Source: Neomoorella thermoacetica (GTDB taxonomy: Bacteria; Bacillota; DSM-521; Neomoorellales; Neomoorellaceae). Taken from it: 64,000 nt of DNA. The position numbers and the translations under genes were made by a program. The stretch is taken from positions 79,051-143,050 of the forward strand of contig NZ_MDDC01000006.1 of assembly GCF_001875325.1 (NCBI RefSeq), written 5' to 3'. Position 1 is the first letter of the stretch. Each line of letters opens with the position of its first letter. Below, piece after piece: positions 44,628 through 53,612 of the stretch. Below the pieces are notes generated by a model. The model was given only the letters and a program-made list of their open reading frames with translations, made no database searches and was not told the DNA's origin.

Positions 44628-45359
44628 TTAACCTGCCGGTTTCCCCCCGGCAGGGATTCCCTTACCCGCCAGGTAATTAACAATGCCGGCGTAAATGGCA
44701 AAGGCCATGCGGCGCTGGTAGTGGGGATCGGCCAGCAGCTTTTCCTCCTCGGGGTTGGATATAAAGCCCACCTCCACAATGACCGCCGGGATTTTCTGGG
44801 TCCGGAGGACGAAGGCGTCAATACTTAAAGGTACCCGGTCGGTATTGGCCAGCAGGCGCTTAATCTCCGCCTGGATGGACTCAGCCAGCTTCTTTCCTTC
44901 AGCCGATTTGGGATCATAAAAGAGCTGGGCGCCACGCTCCCGGCTGTCAAAGGCATTGCAGTGCACGGAGATAAAGAGATCGGCCCCAACCTTCCCGGCG
45001 AGCCGGACCCTTTCCACCAGGTCGTCGCCCGATTCCCCTTGCGGGACATTATCGTCCTGGCGGGTCAGAATAACCTTTGCCCCCCCGGCTTTTAAAAAGC
45101 CAGCCAGGTACTTGCTGATGGCCAGATTAACCCGGTGTTCCGGCGTACCCCCCGGTCCCATGGCCCCGGCGTCGATACCCCCGTGACCCGGGTCGACCAC
45201 CACCACCTGGCCGGCCACCGCCCAGGAAAGGGCCTGGATTGCCTGTTCCTCTTTTACCCCCTGATACCAACCCCAGGCCCAGAAGGCACCCAGCACTGCC
45301 AGGGCGGTTATTAACCATCCCCTGGCGCGCCGCCGGGGAACAAAGACTACCCGCGCCAT
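44628..45359 (-). CDS. cwlD: N-acetylmuramoyl-L-alanine amidase, CwlD type
   Basis: 243 residues: one N-terminal membrane segment (GWLITALAVLGAFWAWGWY), then the Amidase_3 domain with zinc ligands in VVVDPGHGGIDAGAMG (His), EHRVNLAI (Glu) and FISVHCNAF (His), and the catalytic Glu in AVIVEVGFISNPEEEKLL. CwlD acts with PdaA to form muramic-delta-lactam in spore cortex in Bacillus, so it suggests sporulation. Upstream GAATTAACCGGGGGCATATTTATT may be a sporulation-sigma promoter, but spacing is poor. Confidence 0.9.
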   Translation of the reverse strand: MARVVFVPRRRARGWLITALAVLGAFWAWGWYQGVKEEQAIQALSWAVAGQVVVVDPGHGGIDAGAMGPGGTPEHRVNLAISKYLAGFLKAGGAKVILTRQDDNVPQGESGDDLVERVRLAGKVGADLFISVHCNAFDSRERGAQLFYDPKSAEGKKLAESIQAEIKRLLANTDRVPLSIDAFVLRTQKIPAVIVEVGFISNPEEEKLLADPHYQRRMAFAIYAGIVNYLAGKGIPAGGKPAG

Positions 45360-45563
45360 GAGCCCGCCTCCCCCATAATAAATATGCCCCCGGTTAATTC
45401 GCTACGCCAGGGAAGTATTACCTGCCAGACGGGAAAAATTATTTGCGGCGGTTAGTGTAAAATTACAGTAGGCAGGAGGAAAAAGGAGCAAAAAAGAGAA
45501 GATGGTATCGAGAATTTGAATACTCTGGAAGAAGTTACCTGCAAATAGCCAGGCGCCCAATCC

Positions 45564-45592
45564 TTGATCCTTTCCGCAGCCGCTGTTAAAAT
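45564..45592 (+). promoter_or_regulatory. Promoter of the ABC exporter genes
   Basis: TTGATC, 17 bases, TAAAAT on the plus strand, about 45 bases before the GTG start of the ATPase gene. The rest of the gap 45360-45639 is AT-rich and holds the divergent upstream region of cwlD. Confidence 0.65.
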
Positions 45593-45639
45593 TGATTTTT
45601 ATAACAACGGCTTTAAATTTTAAGAAGGGAAGAAAACCC

Positions 45640-46617
45640 GTGGCTGTAATCGAAGTCCAGAACCTGGTCAAGCGCTTTAATGACCTGGAAGCCGTGGCCG
45701 GGGTCACTTTCAGTGTTGAAGAGGGGGAAATCTTCGGCTTCCTGGGGCCCAACGGCGCCGGTAAGTCGACTACCATCAAGATGCTCTGTACCCTCCTCAA
45801 ACCCACGGCGGGCCGGCTTACCCTGGCCGGGTTTGACGTTGCCCGTGAACCCGACGCCGTCCGGCGCTCCATCGGCCTGGTTTTCCAGGACAACTCCCTG
45901 GACGACCGCCTGACGGCAGAAGAAAACCTTTACCTGCACGGCCTCCTCTATGGCCTCAGCCGGGCGGCCATCAAGGAAAAGATGGTTGAAGTCCTGGCCA
46001 TGGTCGACCTGGCTGACCGCCGCCGGGACATCGTCCGCACCTTCTCCGGCGGCATGCGCCGGCGGCTGGAGATCGCCCGCGGCCTGTTGCACCACCCCAG
46101 GGTACTCTTCCTGGACGAGCCGACGGTAGGCCTGGACCCCCAGACCCGCAGCGCCATCTGGCAGCACATCCACCGGCTGCGCCGGGAGAAAAACATCACC
46201 ATCTTTATGACCACCCACTATATGGATGAAGCAGAAAACTGCGACCGCATCGCCATCATCGACCACGGCCGTATCCAGGCCCTGGACACCCCGGACAACC
46301 TTAAACGCCAGCTGGGGGGCGACGTGGTCACCCTGACGACCATCGACGATTCCCGGCTACAGCAGGAGATCGCCGGCCGTTACGGGGTCAGGGTGATTAA
46401 AGACGAGGAGGGCCTGCGCCTCCAGGTTAGTGACGGGGCCACCTTCATCCCCCGGGTGGCCGCCGATTTCGGCGGGCAAATCAACAGCATATCCTTGCGG
46501 CGCCCTACCCTGGACGACGTTTTCTTAAACCTTACGGGCCGGGCCATCCGGGAAGAAAAACCTTCGGTTGCCAGCCTCATGCGCCTGAACCGCCGCCATG
46601 GCCGCCGGCGACATTAA
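45640..46617 (+). CDS. ABC exporter ATP-binding protein (DrrA-like)
   Basis: 325 residues from the GTG at 45640 (AAGGGA upstream). Walker A GPNGAGKSTTIKML, Q-loop LVFQDNSLDDRLTAEENL, signature SGGMRRRLEIARGLLHHP, Walker B VLFLDEPTVGLDPQT and switch His in FMTTHYMDEAE. The C-terminal ~100 residues are the extension seen in DrrA/CcmA-type ATPases. It pairs with the ABC-2 permease 19 bases downstream. The cargo is unknown; drugs or lipids are typical. Confidence 0.93.
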   Translation: MAVIEVQNLVKRFNDLEAVAGVTFSVEEGEIFGFLGPNGAGKSTTIKMLCTLLKPTAGRLTLAGFDVAREPDAVRRSIGLVFQDNSLDDRLTAEENLYLHGLLYGLSRAAIKEKMVEVLAMVDLADRRRDIVRTFSGGMRRRLEIARGLLHHPRVLFLDEPTVGLDPQTRSAIWQHIHRLRREKNITIFMTTHYMDEAENCDRIAIIDHGRIQALDTPDNLKRQLGGDVVTLTTIDDSRLQQEIAGRYGVRVIKDEEGLRLQVSDGATFIPRVAADFGGQINSISLRRPTLDDVFLNLTGRAIREEKPSVASLMRLNRRHGRRRH

Positions 46618-46636
46618 GGATAAGGAGGAAAACTCT

Positions 46637-47431
46637 ATGCAACCTGCCCTGCGGGCTATCTACACCATCTGGTACCGGGAGTTTATCCGCTTCATCCGGG
46701 AACGCAGCCGCCTCATCGGCATGATCGGCCAGCCCCTCCTCTACCTGCTCATCGTCGGCCAGGGGATCTCGGCGGCCATGGGTTTCCGGGGTGTACCGGC
46801 CAATATCCCTGTAAATTACGTCCAGTTCATGTATCCCGGCATCCTGGGGATGTCCGTCCTTTTTACCTCCATCTTCTCCGGTGTCTCCATCATCTGGGAC
46901 CGGGAATTCGGTTTCCTCAAGGAAGTCCTGGTGGCGCCGGTACCCCGCTGGGCCACGGCCCTGGGTAAGGCCCTGGGAGGCAGTACCGTAGCCATCGTCC
47001 AGGCTGCCATCATGCTCTTCCTGGCACCTTTTGTTAAAGTACCCCTGACCCCCATGATGATCCTGCAGCTCCTGGGAACCCTGTTCCTTATCTCCCTGGC
47101 CCTGACCTTCTTCGGTATTGCCATCGCCAGCCGTATGGAAACCATGGAGGGCTTCCAGATGATCATGAACTTCCTGATCATGCCCCTCTTTTTCCTCAGC
47201 GGCGCCATCTTCCCCATGACCAATTTGCCCGGCTGGATGAATTTCCTGATGAAAATCGATCCCCTGACCTACGGCGTTGACGCCCTGCGCCGCCTCACTT
47301 ACGCCGGTGCCGACCCCCGGGTACTGGAGTTCCTGGTCCATTACAGCCTGGGCTTCGACCTAACCGTTATCGCCGCGATGGTCCTTGTTATGGGCGTCCT
47401 GGGCTCCTGGTCCTTCAGCCGCCAGGAATAG
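46637..47431 (+). CDS. ABC-2 type exporter permease (DrrB-like)
   Basis: 264 residues from the ATG at 46637, with AAGGAGG eight bases before it. About six membrane helices, with an ABC-2 signature around NFLIMPLFFLSGAIFPMTNLPGWMN and an N-terminal coupling segment YTIWYREFIRFIRERSRLIG. Works with the ATPase encoded just upstream. It converges on glnA, and a shared hairpin lies between them. Confidence 0.92.
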   Translation: MQPALRAIYTIWYREFIRFIRERSRLIGMIGQPLLYLLIVGQGISAAMGFRGVPANIPVNYVQFMYPGILGMSVLFTSIFSGVSIIWDREFGFLKEVLVAPVPRWATALGKALGGSTVAIVQAAIMLFLAPFVKVPLTPMMILQLLGTLFLISLALTFFGIAIASRMETMEGFQMIMNFLIMPLFFLSGAIFPMTNLPGWMNFLMKIDPLTYGVDALRRLTYAGADPRVLEFLVHYSLGFDLTVIAAMVLVMGVLGSWSFSRQE

Positions 47432-47454
47432 AGCAAATAGTACCACCACCCATA

Positions 47455-47486
47455 AAAAAGCCCGCCCCCTGGGTGAGGGGGCAGGC
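47455..47486 (-). terminator. Terminator of glnA
   Basis: GCCTGCCCCCT-CACCC-AGGGGGCGGGC followed by TTTTTTAT on the minus strand, 17 bases after the glnA stop. It also lies just behind the plus-strand ABC genes. Confidence 0.85.
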
Positions 47487-47502
47487 AGTGCAGGTCTCCG
47501 GT

Positions 47503-48930
47503 TTAAACATCATAATACAGAACGAACTCATAGGGATGGGGACGCAACTTGATCTGGTTGATCTCGCGCTTTTGCTTGTATTCAATCCAGGCGTTAATGA
47601 GGTCCTCGTCGAAAACGCCTCCCTGGAGCAGGAACTCGTGGTCTTTTTCCAGGGCGGCGATGGCTTCCTCCAGGGAGCCGGGCAGGGACTTCACCCTGGC
47701 CGCTTCCTCCGGCGGCAGGTCATAGATGTCTTTATCCAGGGGCTCGCCGGGGTGGATCTTGTTTTTAATGCCGTCCAGGCCGGCCATTAACAGGGCGGCA
47801 AAGGCCAGGTACGGGTTGCAGGAAGGATCGGGCGGCCGGTATTCGATCCTCTTGGCGGCCGGGCTGCTGGAGTACATGGGAATGCGGATGGCCGCGCTGC
47901 GGTTACGCTGGGAGTAAACCAGGTTGACGGGGGCTTCAAAGCCGGGCACCAATCGTTTGAAGGAGTTGGTGATCGGGCTGCAGAAGGCCGTCAGGACGGG
48001 GGCGTGTTTTAACAAACCGCCGATATAATACAGGGCCAGTTCGCTCAGGCCGGCGTAACCGTTGGCATCGTAGAAGAGGGGTTCGTTACCCTTCCACAGG
48101 CTCTGGTGGACGTGCATGCCCGAGCCGTTGTCCTGGAAGACCGGTTTGGGCATGAAGGTAGCCGTCTTATTGTGCTTGATGGCCACATTCTTGACCACAT
48201 ATTTGAACATCATCAGCTGGTCGGCCATCCGGGTCAGGGGGGCGTACTTCATATCGATCTCGCCCTGGCCGGCAGTAGCCACCTCGTGGTGGTGGGCTTC
48301 CACGGCGATGCCCATCTGCTTCAGCAGCAGGACCATCTCCGTCCGCAAGTTTTGCAGGGTGTCGGTAGGTGGTACCGGGAAATAACCTTCTTTATAGCGC
48401 GGCCGGTAGCCGAGGTTGGGATGACCGTTCATTTCCGCGCCCGAATTCCAGAAGCCTTCATCAGAATCCAGGAAATAGTAACCAGCGTACTGGCTCTGGT
48501 CAAAGCGGACGTGGTCGAGGATAAAGAACTCGGCCTCGGGTCCCCAGTAACTGGTATCGGCAATGCCTGTCTCCTTTAGATAGGCCTCAGCCTTCTTGGC
48601 CACAAACCGGGGATCGCGGTTGTAATTCTGCCCGGTCATAGGGTCGTAGACATTGCATACCAGGCTGAGGGTGGGCACATCACAGAAGGGATCGATAAAG
48701 GCGGTATCGGGGTCGGGAACCAGGATCATATCGCTCTCGTTAATGGTTTTAAAACCGCGAATGCTGGAGCCGTCAAAACCCACGCCGCTGGTAAAAGCGC
48801 CTTCATCGAATTCGTCCAAGGGCACACTGAAGTGCTGCCAGGTCCCTGGCAGGTCGATAAATTTGAGATCGACCATCTGGATATTGTTCTTCCGGGCCAT
48901 CTCAAGTACTTCGCCTGGTGTCTTACTCAT
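47503..48930 (-). CDS. glnA: Glutamine synthetase, type I
   Basis: 475 residues, close to the 469 of E. coli and longer than the 444-residue Bacillus form. It makes glutamine from glutamate and ammonia. Motifs: [19 protein letters not shown], the ATP/glutamate site [28 protein letters not shown] and [27 protein letters not shown] Tyr in [10 protein letters not shown] is at the position adenylylated in E. coli, so GSI-beta type control is possible, although no glnE is visible. Upstream lies a 325-base leader with an early terminator. Confidence 0.96.
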   Translation of the reverse strand: MSKTPGEVLEMARKNNIQMVDLKFIDLPGTWQHFSVPLDEFDEGAFTSGVGFDGSSIRGFKTINESDMILVPDPDTAFIDPFCDVPTLSLVCNVYDPMTGQNYNRDPRFVAKKAEAYLKETGIADTSYWGPEAEFFILDHVRFDQSQYAGYYFLDSDEGFWNSGAEMNGHPNLGYRPRYKEGYFPVPPTDTLQNLRTEMVLLLKQMGIAVEAHHHEVATAGQGEIDMKYAPLTRMADQLMMFKYVVKNVAIKHNKTATFMPKPVFQDNGSGMHVHQSLWKGNEPLFYDANGYAGLSELALYYIGGLLKHAPVLTAFCSPITNSFKRLVPGFEAPVNLVYSQRNRSAAIRIPMYSSSPAAKRIEYRPPDPSCNPYLAFAALLMAGLDGIKNKIHPGEPLDKDIYDLPPEEAARVKSLPGSLEEAIAALEKDHEFLLQGGVFDEDLINAWIEYKQKREINQIKLRPHPYEFVLYYDV

Positions 48931-48958
48931 GCCGGTAACTCCTTTCCCGTGAGATTAT

Positions 48959-48982
48959 CAAATTAAACTTCAAATTAAACTT
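48959..48982. repeat. Tandem 12-base repeat before glnA
   Basis: CAAATTAAACTT occurs twice head to tail, ending about 30 bases upstream of the glnA start codon. It could be a protein site or an AT-rich translation-enhancing stretch. Confidence 0.5.
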
Positions 48983-49150
48983 CGGTAGCCCAAATCTACA
49001 AAAACACAGGTACAGCCTTTTAATTAATTAGCCTGCCGGTTGCTATTTTCAGCCTCCTGCTGGTATCGCACCAGCGACACGGAGGTCTTGTCCTAAATAG
49101 CTACCAAGGAATGCTACTATCTATCCACCTCCTCCAGCAGGCCATATTAA

Positions 49151-49198
49151 AAAATAAAAGACGCCAACCAGGGGGTGACATACCCCCGGGGCGTCTTT
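49151..49198 (-). terminator. Early terminator (attenuator) in the glnA leader
   Basis: AAAGACGCC/GGCGTCTTT outer stem with an inner GGGGGT/ACCCCC stem, then TTTTATTTTTT. It begins about 60 bases after the predicted glnA transcription start, and over 130 bases after the stop of the upstream AOR-family gene, whose transcript it would also end. Confidence 0.85.
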
Positions 49199-49264
49199 GC
49201 CCTCACAGACAAACATTGCCTACTTCAATTACAATTCAGCCGGACACCTTTGTCCTTATGATAT

Positions 49265-49293
49265 ATAATATACCACCCCGTCGGTTTTGGCAA
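49265..49293 (-). promoter_or_regulatory. Promoter of glnA
   Basis: TTGCCA, 17 bases, TATTAT on the minus strand, located between the AOR-family stop codon (49332) and the attenuator. Confidence 0.75.
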
Positions 49294-49331
49294 GTAGAAA
49301 ATTAAGCCCGGACTATTGCTTCGGCCAATCC

Positions 49332-51059
49332 TTATTTGGTCAATTCCCGGCTGAAGGCTACCTTGAACTCCCGGGGCAGGTCCAGGGGCACCAGTTCCAC
49401 GCCCAGGCGTTCCAGGGTGGCAGGTGTTGGCCGGCCTTCTTCATCCCAGCCGCGACGGCGGTAATAGGCCGTGACCAGGGGTGGTAATTCGGTAAGGGGT
49501 CCGGCTGTCATCTCGCCTGCCTCGACACCCTCCCGCAGAAAACGCTCCGGCAGGGTATCGGCTTCCCGGCCCAGGCCTTCCCGCAGGTTAAAGGCCCGCT
49601 CAATGGTCAGGCTTCGTTCAGCCGCCCGCTGCAGGTCCTTCGGAGCTACTTCCGTACCTGTTACTGCCGTTATCATTTCGGCCATCTGTTCCAGGCTCAA
49701 CCATCCGCCCAGGTAGGCAAAGAAGCAGCCAACGCCTGTTTCCAGGGCCACCGTCGTTTCCTGGATGCGGCTTACCTGGCCCACCAGGTCCTCCCCTTCC
49801 CGGTCGGCGGCGAAGAGGCCGGCATGGAGGGCCTTGCCGTAGCAGTAACTGCCCCCCAGGGCCGACACCACCATCCCCAGGCCGTGAAGGAGTCGCACCC
49901 TGGGGTCATAACCAGGCATTTCAATACCTTTGATGGTCATGGCGTACTCCCGGGCACCTGAACCTATATATGCCGCCATACGGTCCACGCCTTCCGCCAG
50001 GAGATCGCCGATGCCGGCCCGGTAGGCTATCATGCGAATTAACTCCATAGTGGCCTCCGGCCGCTCCCAGCCCAGGTCGAAGCCCTCCGCTTGTAGCAAC
50101 CCCCTCTGATGGAGTTCGTAGGCGAAGGCTATGCTACCGCCGGCTGAGACCGTATCCAGGCCCAGATCGTTACAGCGTTCATTGGCCATGGTCACCAGAT
50201 CGAGATCCAGGTGTCCCAGGTTAGCCCCCAGGGCCCAGTAAGTCTGGAACTCCGGCCCCTTGCGTTCCAGCAGCCGCGGCTGATCGACCGGGTCGATATC
50301 CGCTTTCCAGACGTCCTGGAAGTTACGGGTAGGTAGAATAGCCCCTTTCAGGGCTCCCGGCAAAGGCGCCCGGTGGTCACGGAGTTCGACTAATTCGGCC
50401 TGGCGGGCCAGGATGCGCGACCAGAGGTCTTGCCTGGCTACCGGAACATCGGGTTCTGCTTCCACCACCAGGGCCTTGAGCCTCTTCGCCCCCATGACGG
50501 TACCTACGCCCCCGCGGGCCGCCGTGCTGTGGTTGCTCACTATGCTGGCATAGCGCACCAGGTTTTCCCCGGCCGGGCCGATGCAGGCCACCCTGGCACC
50601 CTGGCCGTGGCGCCGGCGCAGTTCGGCCTGGGTAGCCTGCGTCCCCTGGCCCCAGAGGTCTTGTGCCGGCCGCAGTTCTACCCGGCCCCGGGGCCCCAGG
50701 TAGAGGTAAACGGGCCCGGCGGCCTGGCCGGTCAAAAGGAGTATTTCGTACCCGGCGCCGTGAAGCCAGGCACCGAAGTCACTGCCGCCTACGGAACGGA
50801 TAAAGCCTCCGCTTAAAGGGCTTTTTGTTACCGCCAGCCAGCGATTGACTCCCCTGGCCCCGCTGCCGGCCAGGGGTCCGGCGCTAAAAATTAAAATATT
50901 CTCCGGGCTTAATGGTTCTACTCCCGCGGCCAGTTCACCATAAAGATATCTGGCCGCCAGGGGCCGGCCGCCGATAAAGTCACGGCATACCTTTGCCGGT
51001 ATATCTTCCTGGCGGATGCTGCCGTCGCTTAAATTTACCCGTAAAATTTGCTGTTCCAT
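49332..51059 (-). CDS. Aldehyde ferredoxin oxidoreductase family protein lacking the CxxCxxxC motif
   Basis: 575 residues, about 30-40 shorter than typical AOR. It matches the family across its length: ILRVNLSDGSI, FSAGPLAGSGARGVNRW, SNHSTAARGGVGTVMGAKRLKA, LPTRNFQ (242-248), GPEFQTYWALGAN (268-280), the pterin motif NDLGLD (297-302) and Cys 445 in TGVGC. The segment between LPTRNFQ and GPEFQTYW normally holds CxxCxxxC of the [4Fe-4S] cluster; here only 19 residues without Cys remain (50258-50315). No frameshift is seen. It may bind the tungsten/molybdenum pterin but be unable to hold the normal cluster. Confidence 0.88.
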   Translation of the reverse strand: MEQQILRVNLSDGSIRQEDIPAKVCRDFIGGRPLAARYLYGELAAGVEPLSPENILIFSAGPLAGSGARGVNRWLAVTKSPLSGGFIRSVGGSDFGAWLHGAGYEILLLTGQAAGPVYLYLGPRGRVELRPAQDLWGQGTQATQAELRRRHGQGARVACIGPAGENLVRYASIVSNHSTAARGGVGTVMGAKRLKALVVEAEPDVPVARQDLWSRILARQAELVELRDHRAPLPGALKGAILPTRNFQDVWKADIDPVDQPRLLERKGPEFQTYWALGANLGHLDLDLVTMANERCNDLGLDTVSAGGSIAFAYELHQRGLLQAEGFDLGWERPEATMELIRMIAYRAGIGDLLAEGVDRMAAYIGSGAREYAMTIKGIEMPGYDPRVRLLHGLGMVVSALGGSYCYGKALHAGLFAADREGEDLVGQVSRIQETTVALETGVGCFFAYLGGWLSLEQMAEMITAVTGTEVAPKDLQRAAERSLTIERAFNLREGLGREADTLPERFLREGVEAGEMTAGPLTELPPLVTAYYRRRGWDEEGRPTPATLERLGVELVPLDLPREFKVAFSRELTK

Positions 51060-51113
51060 AAAAAAAACACCCCGCCTGTACTTTTCCTTTAGTATCGGCA
51101 GGGTGCTGCCGGC

Positions 51114-51791
51114 CTATTCTATATCGAGCAACACGACCCGGGCCGGGGCCGCTTCGGCTCCCAGGAGGCGCAGGGGCAGGGCCAGCATCTGATAAGCGCC
51201 TGGAGGTACCTCTATCAATCTGAGGCCCTCAATGATAATGATCCCTTGCTCCAGCAAGGTCCGGTGGGTCGGGTAATCAGGCTGGTCCCGCTCCACCCCC
51301 AGGGCATCCAGGCCGACACCGCGCACCCCTGCTTTAGCCAGGTGGGCTGCAGCCCCGGCATCCAGGTAGATAAAGTCGGCTTCATTTCCGGCAGCCCGGG
51401 AGTTTTTAGTTTTCAACAGAATAAAGTCGCCGGTCCGGACGGGCTGGCCCGCCAGATCCCCGGCCGTAATGCGGTCGTTGGCTGCCGTCAGGTCCAGTAC
51501 CCGGCAGGATCCGATTAAAAACGACAGGTCCAGGTCGGCGGTGGTGGCCCCGCCGGGGATTACATGGGCAGGGGCATCGATATGGGTCCCGGTGTGGGTA
51601 TCCAGGAGCCAGCGCGTTTCCCTGACGCCATCTTCATAGTTGCGGGTAATTTCCCTATGCGGCTGCTTTTCCGTCCTTTTTTTATAGACCGGCATGCCGG
51701 GGTATATGGGCATGGAGATGTCATAGATACGCAAGCTTCCACCAGTCCATTCATTGAACTTATAGCTATCCACGTTGCGGCGGCAATTCAT
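51114..51791 (-). CDS. Cyclase / kynurenine formamidase-like hydrolase
   Basis: 225 residues from 51791; a shorter start at the TTG 51734 (before RIYDISMPIYPGMPVY) would fit the family better, but its ribosome site is too close. The metal-binding HTGTHIDAPAHVIPGG signature of the cyclase/KynB family is clear (about residue 66), as are DFILLKTKNS and GLDALGVERDQPDYPTH. Known members hydrolyse N-formylkynurenine or isatin; the substrate here is unknown. The 5' end overlaps zwf by 26 bases and a 54-base gap separates it from the AOR-family gene. Confidence 0.88.
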   Translation of the reverse strand: MNCRRNVDSYKFNEWTGGSLRIYDISMPIYPGMPVYKKRTEKQPHREITRNYEDGVRETRWLLDTHTGTHIDAPAHVIPGGATTADLDLSFLIGSCRVLDLTAANDRITAGDLAGQPVRTGDFILLKTKNSRAAGNEADFIYLDAGAAAHLAKAGVRGVGLDALGVERDQPDYPTHRTLLEQGIIIIEGLRLIEVPPGAYQMLALPLRLLGAEAAPARVVLLDIE

Positions 51792-53283
51792 CTTCCTGCC
51801 ACCAGTGGCGGCCGTCCCGGATCAAGAGCTCCCTCGCCGCCGGTGGTCCCCACTGGCCGGCGGCATAATTGGGAAAAAGAGGCGGCCTCGCCGCCCAGGC
51901 ATTGGCAATGGGGTCCACAAACTGCCAGGCGGCCTCCACCTCATCCCAGCGGGTGAAAAGGGTGGGGTCCCCCCGCATTACATCATAAAGCAGGCGTTCG
52001 TAAGCTTCGGGAGAATTAACGCCCACCTCGCAGTTCTGGCAAAAGTCCAGGCGGATGGGTGCGATGTAATTATTATTCCCCGGCCGCTTGGCATTGAGCT
52101 GGACAAAGACGCCTTCCAGAGGCTGGACGCGGATGACCAGGAGATTGGGGCGTAATTCCCCGTATTCCTTAAAATACAGGATATCCGGCAGGGATTTAAA
52201 CTGGATGATAATTTCCGTCACTTTAACCGGCAGGCGCTTGCCCGTACGCAGGTAAAAAGGCACCCCGGCCCAGCGGAAGTTTTCGATGAAAAGCTTTAAA
52301 GCAACAAAGGTTTCCGTGATAGAATGGGGGTCCACTTCCCTCTCCTGGCGGTAAGGCGGCACCCCCTGCCCATCTATCTCCCCGGCACCGTACTGGCCGC
52401 GGATGGCGTTCTTGCCGACTGCTGCTATATTCAGGGGTTTCAAAGAACGCAGCACCTTAACTTTTTCGTCACGAACGGCTTCCGTGGCCAGGCTGGCCGG
52501 TGGTTCCATAGCCACCAGGGTCACCAGCTGCAGGAGGTGGTTCTGGACCATGTCCCGCAGGGCCCCGGCCCGGTCGTAGTAGCTGCCCCGGTCCTCCACA
52601 CCCGCCGTTTCCGCCGAAGTAATTTGGACGTGGTCGATATATTTATTATTCCAGACCGGTTCAAAAAAGGTATTGGCAAAGCGGATAACCATGATGTTCT
52701 GGATCATTTCTTTCCCCAGGTAATGGTCAATGCGATAAATCTCTTTCTCGCTGAAAGCCGCCCGGAGCTGACGGTTTAATTCTGTCGCCGAAGGCAGGTC
52801 ATGGCCGAAGGGTTTCTCAATAACAACCCGCTGCCAGCCCCGCGCTGGCACCAGGCCTGTTTCCTTTAAGTTCCGGACCACGGGGCCAAAGTGTTCCGGG
52901 GCCACGGCCAGGTAAAAAATGCGGTTGCCCCGGCAGCCGGCCTCCTCCTCCTCTATTTCCACCAGGAACTGTCCCAGGCGAGTATATCCCCCCGGTTCAT
53001 AAATATCAGTCCGGAAATAGTGCAGGCGGGTGGCAAAAGGCCTAAAATAGGTGTTCAGGTATGCGGTGCGGCGGGAAAAGGTCTCCAGGGACGGCAGTAA
53101 TATCTCCTGCCGGAAGCTATCCCGGGTAAAATCGCGCCGGCCCACAGCTATTACCCGCAGAGCCGGCGGCAGGAAACCATCGACAAAAAGGTTGAATAAA
53201 GCCGGGTAAAGCTTGCGCCGGGCGAGGTCCCCCGTGCCACCAAAGATCACCAGCAAGCTGTTGTCCAACCGATCCGGGGCCAT
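51766..53283 (-). CDS. zwf: Glucose-6-phosphate dehydrogenase
   Basis: 505 residues, full length. It oxidises glucose 6-phosphate to 6-phosphogluconolactone with NADP+. Motifs: LLVIFGGTGDLARRKLYPAL (nucleotide binding), VIEKPFGHDL and the active site RIDHYLGKEMIQNIMVIRF. ATG start at 53283; its ribosome site (GGTGGCTGG) is mediocre. No gnd or pgl is next to it; the neighbour is an uncharacterised cyclase-family gene. Confidence 0.95.
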   Translation of the reverse strand: MAPDRLDNSLLVIFGGTGDLARRKLYPALFNLFVDGFLPPALRVIAVGRRDFTRDSFRQEILLPSLETFSRRTAYLNTYFRPFATRLHYFRTDIYEPGGYTRLGQFLVEIEEEEAGCRGNRIFYLAVAPEHFGPVVRNLKETGLVPARGWQRVVIEKPFGHDLPSATELNRQLRAAFSEKEIYRIDHYLGKEMIQNIMVIRFANTFFEPVWNNKYIDHVQITSAETAGVEDRGSYYDRAGALRDMVQNHLLQLVTLVAMEPPASLATEAVRDEKVKVLRSLKPLNIAAVGKNAIRGQYGAGEIDGQGVPPYRQEREVDPHSITETFVALKLFIENFRWAGVPFYLRTGKRLPVKVTEIIIQFKSLPDILYFKEYGELRPNLLVIRVQPLEGVFVQLNAKRPGNNNYIAPIRLDFCQNCEVGVNSPEAYERLLYDVMRGDPTLFTRWDEVEAAWQFVDPIANAWAARPPLFPNYAAGQWGPPAARELLIRDGRHWWQEDELPPQRG

Positions 53284-53357
53284 AAACCAGCCACCTTTCC
53301 ACCAATTTCCCTCCTATTTTGTACACCTGACCTGGTTTTTATTGAAAGAATCAAAAA

Positions 53358-53382
53358 GGAGCCCGCTAAAACAGCGGTCTCC
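53358..53382 (-). terminator. Terminator of the tRNA-Gly gene
   Basis: GGAGACCGCT-GTTTT-AGCGGGCTCC with TTTTTGATT after it on the minus strand, just past the tRNA. Confidence 0.8.
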
Positions 53383-53396
53383 TTTTGTTGACAATA

Positions 53397-53471
53397 TGGA
53401 GCGGAAAACGGGATTCGAACCCGCGACCCTCGGCTTGGGAAGCCGATGCTCTACCACTGAGCTACTTCCGC
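53397..53471 (-). tRNA. tRNA-Gly (anticodon CCC)
   Basis: Cloverleaf read on the minus strand: acceptor GCGGAAG/TTTCCGC, D arm with AGCTCAGTGGTAGAGC, anticodon loop TTCCCAA between TCGGC and GCCGA, T arm GGGTTCGAATCCC, encoded CCA. The anticodon CCC reads GGG glycine codons. Confidence 0.95.
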
Positions 53472-53482
53472 TTGTGTGTTTT

Positions 53483-53511
53483 ATTTTACCCCTTTCCTTT
53501 TCTTTTGTCAA
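53483..53511 (-). promoter_or_regulatory. Promoter of tRNA-Gly
   Basis: TTGACA, 17 bases, TAAAAT on the minus strand, about 12 bases before the mature 5' end. Confidence 0.85.
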
Positions 53512-53612
53512 GTTAATAACCGTCTGGCGTGTCAAGCATCAATAAAAATGATCTTTAAAACCCATCTGGGCGTCTGCCAGGGAAGTGGCAAAATCAGGCC
53601 TGCAAATTTTCC

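Larger units (their letters stand above)
48931..49258 (-). promoter_or_regulatory. Structured leader RNA of glnA
   Basis: From the predicted start near 49258 the minus-strand leader contains: hairpin P1 GGAC-AAAGGT-GTCC (49242-49255) with a six-base loop carrying A at position 1 and G at 4; hairpin P2 TTTGTC-TGTGAG-GGCAAA (49196-49213), whose 3' arm overlaps the terminator stem; the terminator (49151-49198); and a second folded region where CCAGCAGG/CCTGCTGG (49056-49063 with 49134-49141), GGAGGT/ACCTCC (49081-49086 with 49127-49132) and TCGC/GCGA (49066-49077) pair. A dual hexaloop before a terminator is the layout of ANTAR-type antitermination sites. P2 lacks the expected loop A. Confidence 0.6.

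Noticed and set aside
49100..49146. Trp-rich 14-codon leader peptide before glnA
   Set aside because: It starts directly after the T-run of the attenuator with no ribosome binding site, and Trp codons make no sense for glnA.
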